Source: an uncultured Eubacteriales bacterium (GTDB taxonomy: Bacteria; Bacillota; Clostridia; Peptostreptococcales; Anaerovoracaceae). From it: a stretch of DNA of 56,491 bases. The notes below the pieces were generated by a model. That model was not told the origin of the DNA. It saw only the letters and a program-made list of their open reading frames with translations, and made no database searches. The DNA lies in the NCBI GenBank assembly GCA_900545135.1, contig UQXL01000016.1, forward strand, positions 1 through 56,491. The letters are read 5' to 3'. The position numbers and the translations under genes were made by a program. Below are positions 24,965-32,407 of this stretch, one piece after another (within the stretch, counting starts at the first letter, position 1; every line of letters begins with the position of its first letter).

Positions 24965-25123
24965 AGATAAAGCCAGTCAGTCAAAGTGATTCAATGAACC
25001 CTACCTTGCGGCAACGCCGAACATCCTAATCATTGCGTTTATTATAACGCCCTCCAGTCAGCCGAACGGCGTTTCAATGTCCGCCTCCTCTCGGCGCAGC
25101 CGTTATGATTCCTTGCGGACATT
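24965..25123 (-). repeat. Second repeat family, copy 2
   Basis: The reverse complement carries the same blocks, in the same order, as 391-556: AATGTCCG, TAACGGCTGCGCCG, AACGCCGTTCGGC with GGGCGTTATAAT, then AAACGCAA, CGGCGTTGCCGCAAGG and CACTTTGAC. A perfect 9-bp inverted repeat, AATGTCCGC with GCGGACATT, is present here but weaker in copy 1. On the minus strand TATAAT (near 25120) preceded by TG suggests a promoter reading into it. Confidence 0.7.
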
Positions 25124-25156
25124 ATACCACAAGCGCTCGCAAATTGTAAATTTTTG

Positions 25157-25184
25157 TTGACGTTTTTGCGTGCCATGTTATACA
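25157..25184 (+). promoter_or_regulatory. Predicted SigA-type promoter of the sigma-54 activator
   Basis: TTGACG (25157-25162), a 16-bp spacer, and TATACA (25179-25184), with a further AT-rich TATATAAT just downstream. The start codon is at 25237. Confidence 0.55.
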
Positions 25185-25236
25185 TGTTATATAATAAATA
25201 TAAAAACCAAGAAAACGGTGAAAAGGAGAGCGTGAT

Positions 25237-26640
25237 ATGCTTGAAAATTATCTCGATATCATAACCAGGATGGAAAATTATGTTGATGGAATCATCGTAA
25301 CTGATACTGAAGCTGATATTGTTTATATACGCCGTTACACAAAAGATGTTTCTCCACTTTCAGAAAAAGAGTATATAGGACACAACTTGTTTGAAATATA
25401 TCCGACCATGGATCCGAGCGAAAGTACAATAATGAGAGCACTCAAAGAAGGAAAGGTGACGCTCAATCATAAAGGCGCTCTCATTACAGCCAGAGGACAA
25501 AGCTTTGAGATCGTAGACGATACTTTCCCGATAAAAGAAAATGGACATATTATAGGAGCCGTGTGCATAACCCATTCCCCTTCGAGGAAGAGAGCCGTCA
25601 CGTCACTGGACATTAAATCATCCTCAGAAAATCAGCCGAAAAAATTATATACCGTATCCAATCTCATCGGACGCAGCCGTCCGATGGAAACACTGAGGAA
25701 CCAAATCAACAGACTCGCGGAAACGTCTTCCTCGCTGCTGATATACGGAGAGACGGGGACGGGAAAAGAGATGGTGGCTCAATCTGTTCATACGTCCAGC
25801 AGCAGAAAGGATAAGCCTTTCATAACGCAAAACTGTGCCGTAATTCCAGAAACTTTGCTGGAGAGCATATTATTCGGAACGGTCAAAGGCAGTTATACGG
25901 GAGCGGAAAACAGAGCGGGCATATTTGAAAGCGCCAGCGGAGGAACTGTCTTTCTTGACGAAGTAAATTCCATGCCCATAAGTATGCAGGCCAAATTGCT
26001 CAGAGTCCTTGAAGAAAAAAATATAACCAGAATAGGAGCTACCGAAGCGATAGACGTGGACGTCAGAATAATTGCCGCGCTCAATTTGCCGCCACAGGAT
26101 TGCGTAAAAAGCGGCGTGCTCAGAGATGACTTATTTTACAGGCTGGGTAGTGTCACCATCAGCATACCGCCTCTCAGGGAAAGGAAAGAAGATATAGAAC
26201 TTCTCACTAAGTATTTCTCAGATAAATTTACTTCTAACATGCAGAAAGAAATCATAGGCGTTTCTCAAGATGTAATGACGATTTTTCACAACTATTCGTG
26301 GCCCGGCAATGTCCGTGAACTGAGAAACGTTATAGAGGGAGCGTTTAATCTCTGCGATACTACGATAATAGGCATAGGCGATCTGCCGTCATACATGCTT
26401 GCTGACATAGAGGTGGATAAGCTGGTTGCCGAAAATCAGGCTGATATTCATGACATTCAATGGCTCGGCAGCCTGAAAAACAACATGGAAGCCTATGAGA
26501 AGTTCATGATATCAGATGCACTCAGATCTCACAAGACTCTTTCAGCCGCGGCGGAATATCTGGGAATAAGCCGACAGAATCTGAATCAAAAGATAAATAA
26601 ATATAAGCTGTTCACTGTCAAACCGCGCGAGTTGAAATAG
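25237..26640 (+). CDS. Sigma-54-dependent transcriptional activator with PAS domain
   Basis: A 467-residue enhancer-binding protein. The N-terminal PAS-like sensor (about residues 1-115) contains YIGHNLFEIYPTMDPSES. The AAA+ domain has Walker A GETGTGKE (171-178). The sigma-54 contact loop reads GSYTGA (about 219-224) where GAFTGA is canonical. Walker B is GGTVFLDEV. The C-terminus has a Fis-type HTH (LSAAAEYLGISRQNLNQKI). It resembles activators of amino-acid or amidohydrolase catabolism. Nearby minus-strand amidohydrolase genes and a sigma-54 promoter at 29963 are candidate targets. AAAGGAGAG precedes the ATG. Confidence 0.92.
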   Translation: MLENYLDIITRMENYVDGIIVTDTEADIVYIRRYTKDVSPLSEKEYIGHNLFEIYPTMDPSESTIMRALKEGKVTLNHKGALITARGQSFEIVDDTFPIKENGHIIGAVCITHSPSRKRAVTSLDIKSSSENQPKKLYTVSNLIGRSRPMETLRNQINRLAETSSSLLIYGETGTGKEMVAQSVHTSSSRKDKPFITQNCAVIPETLLESILFGTVKGSYTGAENRAGIFESASGGTVFLDEVNSMPISMQAKLLRVLEEKNITRIGATEAIDVDVRIIAALNLPPQDCVKSGVLRDDLFYRLGSVTISIPPLRERKEDIELLTKYFSDKFTSNMQKEIIGVSQDVMTIFHNYSWPGNVRELRNVIEGAFNLCDTTIIGIGDLPSYMLADIEVDKLVAENQADIHDIQWLGSLKNNMEAYEKFMISDALRSHKTLSAAAEYLGISRQNLNQKINKYKLFTVKPRELK

Positions 26641-26748
26641 AAATCAATTGATTTTCTACATTAAAATTTCTGCCAACATTTTTAGTGTAAGCATGCTGGC
26701 AGAAATTTCATAATTTTTAAAAAATGTACGACATCGACATTATTCGAC
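26641..26748 (-). repeat. Truncated composite element, copy C
   Basis: On the minus strand it opens with GTCGAATAATGTCGAT (26733-26748), the same 16-bp end as copies A and B. The first palindromic unit follows (26693-26734, with CAGCAT and ATGTCG variants), then the start of the second (ATGTTGG at 26673-26679). The copy then ends where the sigma-54 activator stop codon lies. A perfect 12-bp inverted repeat, AAATTTCTGCCA with its complement, spans 26664-26708. Confidence 0.7.
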
Positions 26749-26763
26749 AAGAGGTGTGTGCAG

Positions 26764-26827
26764 TTGAGATCCAGTTTCCTTTGAGGCCGGCTATCTTGAG
26801 ATCCAGTCTCACTTAAGGCCGGCTCTC
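26764..26827. repeat. 32-bp tandem repeat, two copies
   Basis: TTGAGATCCAGTTTC... (26764-26795) is followed at once by TTGAGATCCAGTCTC... (26796-26827). Each copy ends GGCCGGCTMTC. It sits between composite copy C and the amidohydrolase stop. Confidence 0.7.
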
Positions 26828-26854
26828 TTAAGTCCCAAGCTCTTTGACAGAACG

Positions 26855-28462
26855 TTAATTCATTTTGTAAACCATTTCTCCGTTGATATATGTTTCTTCC
26901 ACCCGGACCTTGTCTATGTCGTCAGAAGCGATGGCGAGGATATCTCTGTCTAAAACTATGAAATCAGCAGAATAGCCTTCCTTGAGCATGCCCACATCTT
27001 CGAATCCAAGCATCGGCGCCGATTTGGCAGTATAAAGCTTTATGGCGGTTTCGATGTCGACTCTGTGGCGCTGGCCGCAGTCAGTTCCGTCCCAGGCTTT
27101 TCTGGTCACAGCTCCTTTGAGACAGGCAAAAGGATTGGAAGGCTCGGCCCAGGCTGTAGCCGGGGCGTCTGTGCTGAAAGCAATTCTTACGCCCGATTTG
27201 ATCCAGTCGGAAACAGGGTAATTTTCCTGGGTTCTTTCGAGACCCATATTGGTGAGATAGCTTTCTATTTCAGCATATAAGAATATCGGCTGTGTGACGA
27301 AAGCTATGCCGGATTGGGCAGCTTTTGCAGTTGCGTCGTCTGTGGGCATTGCGACATGCTCCAGCCTTACATAAGGAGCGCTGCCGCTGATCCAAGGCTT
27401 CTGCTGCCAAGTGTGGGCTATAGCTCTGTCTATTGTTTTTGCACCCATGGCGTGGATCGAAAGCTGGCATTTGTGCTCTTTGCAGAAAGCGATGGCATCC
27501 TCAATATCCTGCTCGCTGCACACAGGCATGCCGTATTCTTCATTGTTCCCCAGATAAGGCCTGTCGCACCATGCGGTCCTGCCTGAGACGCTGCCGTCGC
27601 CTATGAGCTTGATGCCCGCTATTCTGAACTGCCTTGACGGGTCCATATCCTCTTCAGTTATCGTGAAATCTTTTTTGTCTTTGACGGAATCCCACATGTA
27701 GTAAGCCGCGACTTTGACTTTCATTCCTCTTTCAATGGCGATGCCGAATATGTTTTTATAGTCGCAGGCGGTGAATTCTCCCATGTCTGCGCCAGTGGTC
27801 ACGCCCTGAGAGAGAAGTATTTTATCGAGAGCCAGCAGGTCTGAGGCCATATCTTCCTCTGTCTTTTCAGAAAGGATGTGATTAAGGACGTTTCTGCCGT
27901 TTTCATATAAGATGCCATTAGGCTCTCCGTTTTCAAAGCGGCCTATTTTGCCTCCCTCCGGGTCGGGTGTATCTGCGGTGACTCCGGCCATTTCAAGAGC
28001 CTTGCCGTTCACAGCGCAGACGTGTCCGCAGGTTCTTTTTACGATAACAGGGGAATCGCTGCAGCCTCTGTCCAGATCATAACGGTTAGGAGCGGTATGT
28101 TCTTTAAGCTTTCCCTCGTCGTAGCCCCAGCCTTGTATCCACTGGCCTGCTTGCTGCGAAGCGCGGACTTTCTGTATCTCGGAGACTAAATCGTCTATTG
28201 ACGATACGGCCGGCGGCAGCGCTGAAATTTGCTGACAGCAGTCGGCCAGCATTATGGCGTGCATGTGGCTGTCTACAAAACCTGGAAGAATGCGTCTGCC
28301 GGCCAAGTCCACGATTTTTAGAGCCTGGGATTCGTCGGCATCTTTATCCTGACCCACCCATGCGATCTTGCCGTCTTTTACAGCCATGGCCTGAGCGTGC
28401 GGTAAATTGTCGTCAGAAGTAAATATTTTTCCGTTTTTATATAATACATCATATTTTATCAT
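26855..28462 (-). CDS. Amidohydrolase family protein (YtcJ-like)
   Basis: A 535-residue metal-dependent hydrolase of the amidohydrolase superfamily, closest in layout to YtcJ-type enzymes. The start YKNGKIFTSDDNLPHAQAMA is a beta-sandwich portion. Metal-binding HMH is in GFVDSHMHAIML (about residues 61-68). Further metal ligands lie in LSIHAMGAKTID and VRLEHVAMP, and FSTDAPAT carries the conserved Asp. The C-terminal segment has FVLDRDILAI. The substrate is unknown. It starts 5 bp after the upstream M20 gene stop, so the two form a minus-strand operon near the sigma-54 activator. Confidence 0.9.
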   Translation of the reverse strand: MIKYDVLYKNGKIFTSDDNLPHAQAMAVKDGKIAWVGQDKDADESQALKIVDLAGRRILPGFVDSHMHAIMLADCCQQISALPPAVSSIDDLVSEIQKVRASQQAGQWIQGWGYDEGKLKEHTAPNRYDLDRGCSDSPVIVKRTCGHVCAVNGKALEMAGVTADTPDPEGGKIGRFENGEPNGILYENGRNVLNHILSEKTEEDMASDLLALDKILLSQGVTTGADMGEFTACDYKNIFGIAIERGMKVKVAAYYMWDSVKDKKDFTITEEDMDPSRQFRIAGIKLIGDGSVSGRTAWCDRPYLGNNEEYGMPVCSEQDIEDAIAFCKEHKCQLSIHAMGAKTIDRAIAHTWQQKPWISGSAPYVRLEHVAMPTDDATAKAAQSGIAFVTQPIFLYAEIESYLTNMGLERTQENYPVSDWIKSGVRIAFSTDAPATAWAEPSNPFACLKGAVTRKAWDGTDCGQRHRVDIETAIKLYTAKSAPMLGFEDVGMLKEGYSADFIVLDRDILAIASDDIDKVRVEETYINGEMVYKMN

Positions 28463-28467
28463 TGCGA

Positions 28468-29704
28468 TTATCTCTCCTTGCTTTTGTGATTTTTAAGCCA
28501 GTTTACGGCTACGTTGGCGTGAAGGGCAGCTCCGTAAGGAAGCATGTCTTCGTCTACAACCATATTGGGGTTATGCGTAGGCGCTGCGTCCTTGTTTCCC
28601 ACACCGATAGTGGCAAACATCGCCGGCACAGCTTCCCCTACATATCCGAAATCCTCCGTTCCGGCCATGCACGGAACCTTGAGGACGTTTTCTTCTCCCA
28701 TGATCTCGCAGAGAAAAGGTTTCAGCTCTTCGCAGAGATTCTCGTCGTTATAGGTGGAAGGCGTATGGAAGTCTATCATATCGTAATCGCCGCGCCACAT
28801 TTTTACAGTGTGCTCAGTGATTTCAGGGATCCTTGTGACGAGATGCTTTGTGACTTCGCGGTTGAAAGTCCTGGCGGCAACCTTGACGTCAGCAGTGTCA
28901 GGGATGATGTTTACAGCTGTTCCGCCGCCGCACTCGCCTACCGACAGGGCTACCGTCTCTCTCGGGTCAATTTCCCTGCAGCTGAGCAGGTTGAGAGTGG
29001 TATAAAGCTGGTTTGCTATCATCAGAGGGTCTATACACAGCTGTGGTGTGGAAGTGTGGCCGCCTTTGCCTTTTATTTTGATCATAAAAGTATCCATGGC
29101 GGCGGAGGTTATTCCCGGCGTATATCCGAGAGTTCCTGAATCCTGATTTGACATTACGTGCAGTGCGAAAGCAGCGTCTACATGGGGATTTTCCAGCAGG
29201 CCGTGTTCTATCATGAGACGCGAGCCCGCAGCCGCATTCTTCACCTGTCTGGAACATGAGCTTGACGGTGCCGCAAAGCTCGTCTTCCATGTCTTTGAGC
29301 AGTTTGGCAGCGCCGAGAAGCATGGCCGTGTGGGTATCGTGGCCGCACATGTGAGCTTTTCCCGGCTTTTCTGAAGTGAACTCCACCAGACCCTCAGCTT
29401 CCTGCATAGGCAGGGCATCCATATACGCGCGCAATAAAATACAGGGTTCCCCCTTGCCTATGACAGCGACTACGCCTGTAGAAGCTTCCATGTCGGGAAA
29501 TCCTGCTGATACAAAATTTTCTCTGATTTTTTTGTCAATAGGTCCGCCGCATATATGGGATTCTATACCCATCTCGCCAAGACGTTTCTGGACGTATGCG
29601 GCAGTTTCAGGCAAATAAAAACCAACCTCCGGGTTTTTGTGCAAATTATGCCTGTCGGTTAAAATCTGATCTTTTATAGCTAAAGCAGAATCCAAAATTT
29701 TCAT
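28468..29704 (-). pseudogene. M20-family amidohydrolase/peptidase, frameshifted
   Basis: Two overlapping frames together make one M20D-type hydrolase of about 411 residues. The N-terminal frame (from ATG 29704, with GGAGGTAATT before it) carries RHNLHKNPEVGF, LLRAYMDALPM, CGHDTHTAMLLGAA and MFQTGEE. The C-terminal frame (ending 28468) picks up at SRLMIEHG and carries FALHVMSN, the dimerisation domain with GKGGHTSTP, and CMAGTEDFGY. The switch lies near 29222-29240, and one surplus base explains the length (1237 nt). It is either an inactivated gene or a sequence error; the base is not in a homopolymer. Confidence 0.8.
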
Positions 29705-29800
29705 AATTACCTCCTATTAGCGGTTTTGGAACCGCAGGTTTAGTCAATGTGCTCAAGACTGACAGGAGTTTGAAATTCTGATTTAGTTTGCTTTTACTGA

Positions 29801-29829
29801 ATTATATCAAATATAATGCTCATAAGCAA
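29801..29829 (-). promoter_or_regulatory. Predicted SigA-type promoter of the M20/amidohydrolase operon
   Basis: On the minus strand: TTGCTT (29824-29829), a 17-bp spacer, and TATAAT (29801-29806). It lies about 97 bp upstream of the M20 start codon. Confidence 0.55.
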
Positions 29830-29962
29830 GCTTTCGCTGGAGTAAATTTTTATTTACACTTTGCTGAAACGATGTAAAATAATATGTAATAAAAATTTTA
29901 CAAAATTGCAAAATTTTTTAAAAAATAGTCTGTAAGCCAAGTGTTTCCAAGGAAGATAAAAG

Positions 29963-29979
29963 TTGGCTCGATATTTGCA
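29963..29979 (+). promoter_or_regulatory. Sigma-54 (-24/-12) promoter
   Basis: TTGGCTC then GATAT then TTGCA. The invariant GG is at 29965-29966 and GC at 29977-29978, separated by exactly 10 bp as sigma-54 requires. It points rightward into a region with no recognised gene, ending at a terminator at 30229-30269. The activator gene lies 3.3 kb to the left. Confidence 0.65.
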
Positions 29980-29989
29980 TTATATAACA

Positions 29990-30269
29990 AAGAAAACGCC
30001 GGGCGCGCGGAAGCGCGTTTTAAATGCTCAAGACTGACGTTGTTTGAATGAATATGAAAATCCGATAAACTCCAGAAATCTCTGGGAAAATCCCCGCGGT
30101 GAATTTGTGAATAGTTTAAGAACAATGAATCCGCTGTTTTTTAGTACATGGATTCTGAACGTGTTTACGGCAGCAAAAGCTTTGAAAAAATCAGATAACA
30201 AATTTTGCTGTATAGGAAATATATCGGCAACGCTTTTCGCCTGAAATGTGCGAAAGGCGTTTTTCTTTT
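29990..30269 (+). ncRNA. Candidate sigma-54-dependent short transcript
   Basis: From the expected start about 12 bp after the -12 GC to the terminator, this is roughly 280 nt. Near its 5' end it can fold CGCGC GGAA GCGCG followed by TTTT. A 66-codon frame with a TTG start at 30044 runs into the terminator. It has no good ribosome-binding site and I do not recognise the product. Small RNA, small mRNA and decayed gene are all possible. Confidence 0.4.
30229..30269 (+). terminator. Intrinsic terminator
   Basis: AACGCTTTTCGC (30229-30240), a 9-base loop, GCGAAAGGCGTT (30250-30261), then TTTCTTTT. A 12-bp stem with one G-U pair. Confidence 0.85.
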
Positions 30270-30335
30270 ACATAGCGGCCGGCTCTAGGCAAAACACTCC
30301 AAATATTTCACGCGCCAGCACAAGCAAAAGAAAAC

Positions 30336-30364
30336 TTGAAAAAACATATTTTATGTGATATCAT
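30336..30364 (+). promoter_or_regulatory. SigA-type promoter upstream of the mgtE leader
   Basis: TTGAAA (30336-30341), a 17-bp spacer, and TATCAT (30359-30364). The mgtE start is about 340 bp downstream, so a long leader is transcribed. Confidence 0.6.
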
Positions 30365-30407
30365 ATATAAGCTTTAAAAATATTAAAAAAGATTGAGAGG
30401 TGAGAAC

Positions 30408-30500
30408 ATGGACGGGCATAGTGAAAGTCGAAGCACGAGGCAAGGTATTCATATATCCAAAGGGCACGGCTGCAATTTTGCTGTCTGTGTTCTGCTGTAA
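30408..30500 (+). CDS. Candidate 30-residue leader peptide
   Basis: ATG at 30408 is preceded by GAGAGGTGAG at a good distance. The frame runs 30 codons and ends TAA at 30500. The product begins MDGHSESRSTRQGIHISKG and ends CNFAVCVLL. It lies in the long leader between the promoter at 30336 and mgtE. It could be a regulatory leader peptide or a small protein; I do not recognise it. The Mg2+ M-box consensus was not seen in this leader. Confidence 0.4.
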   Translation: MDGHSESRSTRQGIHISKGHGCNFAVCVLL

Positions 30501-30644
30501 CTATATAACAATATATGAAAACCATTGTCCGTTTCTGAAACTGCACTAAATCGTCTTGAGGCGGGAGAAGCCGGAGGCAGGAGACAGTGGTATTTTTGTG
30601 CCCATTTTTACCTCATAGGCCGTGTCTTTCGCCGCTGCAAAAAT

Positions 30645-30671
30645 GATTCTCAGGCTTGTAGCCTGAGAATC
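30645..30671. promoter_or_regulatory. Strong hairpin just before mgtE
   Basis: GATTCTCAGGC, loop TTGTA, GCCTGAGAATC. A perfect 11-bp stem, 22 bp before the mgtE ribosome-binding site. On the plus strand no T-tract follows. On the minus strand ATTTTTG follows, so it could terminate antisense transcription. It may be part of leader control of mgtE. Confidence 0.6.
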
Positions 30672-30709
30672 AGCGTTAATCAATGTTCAGTAAAGGAGGT
30701 ATAAGGGCA

Positions 30710-32125
30710 ATGAACGTAAAGAAGAAAGCTTTGAACACGGGCGCTGCTGTAAAGCGCCCTGATTACAGAAGAGAAATAACAGATATCGTCAGAACGGGAC
30801 TGGCGCCCATACCGATGAGGGATAAGATTGCATCATATCATGAAAGTGACGTCGCCTCGGCAATGGAAATCATGAGCGCGGAACAGAGAGAATATATTTA
30901 TCGTGTTCTCGGCGCTGATATGCTGGCAGATATCTTTGAGTATGCAGGCGATCTGAACAGGTATCTGGATGAGCTGAGCGTAAAGAAAAAAGCAGAAGTT
31001 CTTTCGAGACTGGAAATTACGTCAACGGTCGGATATCTTCGTCATCTTGAAAAAGATGAACGTATGATGCTGATAGACTTGCTGGACAGCGAGACAAAGA
31101 ACAAGGTTATACTTTTGAACTCTTTCGATGAAGATGAGATCGGAAGCAGGATGAGCGCTAATTATATCTGCATAAAGTCAGGCTCTGACGTCAGGCAGGC
31201 CATGAGGGAACTGATCAGACAGGCGGCGGATAACGATAATATTTCAGTGATCTATGTGGTGGACGACACGCGGACTCTGGTGGGAGCTATAGACCTAAAA
31301 GACCTGATCATAGCACGTGAGTCAACTGAATTGGACGCTATTATAATGTCGGCGTATCCTTACGTTTATGCTGACGAGCAGATTGCGGACTGCATAGAAA
31401 GAATAAAAGAATATTCTGAAGATTCGATACCTGTGCTTGATTCAGACAACAGATTGCAGGGAGTCCTCACATCTCAGGATGTGACCCAGATAATGGAGGA
31501 AGAGATCGGGGAAGATTATGTCAGACTTGCAGGGCTGTCGTCGGAGGAAGACTTGGAGGAACCGCTGAGAAAAAGCATGGGCAAGCGTCTGCCGTGGCTG
31601 GTTATACTGCTGGGTCTTGGTCTGGTCGTGTCCAGCGTGGTGGGAGCCTTTGAGACTGTAGTGGCACAGCTGACTCTGATAATAAGCTTCCAGTCGCTGG
31701 TCCTCGACATGGCGGGAAATGTCGGCACACAGTCTCTGGCGGTAACCATACGTGTGTTGATGAACGAAAAAATAGGGAGAAGAGAAAAACTCCGTCTTGT
31801 AGCCAAGGAAGCCCGCGTAGGGCTGGCCAACGGCGTTGTTTTGGGAATCCTGTCGTTTTTGTTTATAGGTTTATATTTAATGGTGCTGAAAGGACAGACG
31901 TCTTTATTTGCTTTTTCTGTTTCTTTCTGCACGGGAGCCGCGCTTCTGGCATCCATAGTGCTGTCCAGTGTGACAGGAACTGTTGTGCCTATAATATTCA
32001 AAAAGATGAAAATAGATCCTGCCGTCGCTTCAGGACCGCTGATCACTACGGTCAACGACCTTGTGGCTGTGGTGGCTTACTACGGTCTGGCATGGATCCT
32101 TTTGATAAACGTTTTGGGATTATAA
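30710..32125 (+). CDS. mgtE: Magnesium transporter MgtE
   Basis: A 471-residue Mg2+ channel/transporter. The N-terminal helical domain (about residues 30-125) is followed by two CBS domains (about 128-250; SANYICIKSGSDVRQAM, VVDDTRTLVGAIDLKDLI, DSDNRLQGVLTSQDV). The C-terminal membrane domain has five helices and contains the conserved SLVLDMAGNVGTQSLAVTIR pore region. The CBS and N domains close the pore when cytoplasmic Mg2+ is high. The ATG at 30710 is preferred to 30683 because AAGGAGGT is at 30693-30700. A terminator follows. Confidence 0.95.
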   Translation: MNVKKKALNTGAAVKRPDYRREITDIVRTGLAPIPMRDKIASYHESDVASAMEIMSAEQREYIYRVLGADMLADIFEYAGDLNRYLDELSVKKKAEVLSRLEITSTVGYLRHLEKDERMMLIDLLDSETKNKVILLNSFDEDEIGSRMSANYICIKSGSDVRQAMRELIRQAADNDNISVIYVVDDTRTLVGAIDLKDLIIARESTELDAIIMSAYPYVYADEQIADCIERIKEYSEDSIPVLDSDNRLQGVLTSQDVTQIMEEEIGEDYVRLAGLSSEEDLEEPLRKSMGKRLPWLVILLGLGLVVSSVVGAFETVVAQLTLIISFQSLVLDMAGNVGTQSLAVTIRVLMNEKIGRREKLRLVAKEARVGLANGVVLGILSFLFIGLYLMVLKGQTSLFAFSVSFCTGAALLASIVLSSVTGTVVPIIFKKMKIDPAVASGPLITTVNDLVAVVAYYGLAWILLINVLGL

Positions 32126-32173
32126 TTTTTCGCTGAGTAAGCCGGGCAATCAAAATATGCCGCGAAGAAATGA

Positions 32174-32223
32174 AAAAGAGCTGTTTTCGATAAGCCTTAA
32201 AAATACGAGAACCGCTCTTTTTT
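32174..32223 (+). terminator. Terminator after mgtE
   Basis: GAGCTGTTTTCG pairs with CGAGAACCGCTC (one G-U and minor mismatch), followed by TTTTTTTCG. It lies about 50 bp after the mgtE stop. Confidence 0.7.
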
Positions 32224-32296
32224 CGTGAGTTATTTATGAACACTTAAACTTAGTGAACGCCTGTGAGAACCAGCGGCTGTTCAAAAAACTTACGTA

Positions 32297-32407
32297 TTAC
32301 TCTTCTTCTTTTTCAAACTGATCGGAACCAACTCCGCAGAGCGGACATTCTTCAGGCGGCTGTTCTCCTTCATGAACATATCCGCATACTTTGCAAACCC
32401 ATTTCAT
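32297..32407 (-). CDS. Small rubredoxin-like protein (36 aa)
   Basis: A short minus-strand gene with a strong GGAGG before ATG 32407. The product reads MKWVCKVCGYVHEGE, then ECPLCGVGSDQFEKEEE. It has two CxxC knuckles (CKVCGY and CPLCG) and binds one Fe. This is the rubredoxin-like domain found at the C-terminus of rubrerythrins, here stand-alone and much shorter than classical rubredoxin (about 52). It probably carries electrons in oxidative-stress defence. It is convergent with mgtE. Confidence 0.88.
   Translation of the reverse strand: MKWVCKVCGYVHEGEQPPEECPLCGVGSDQFEKEEE

Noticed and set aside
29713..29731. Sigma-54 promoter on the minus strand before the M20 gene
   Set aside because: GG-N10-GC fits by spacing, but it lies inside a plain palindrome (GCGGTTTTGGAACCGC) without the TGGCAC and TTGC context and is too close to the start codon.
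30371..30709. M-box (ykoK) Mg2+ riboswitch before mgtE
   Set aside because: The conserved GTTAGGTGAGGCTCC and later blocks are not visible. AGAGGTGAG is better explained as a ribosome-binding site.
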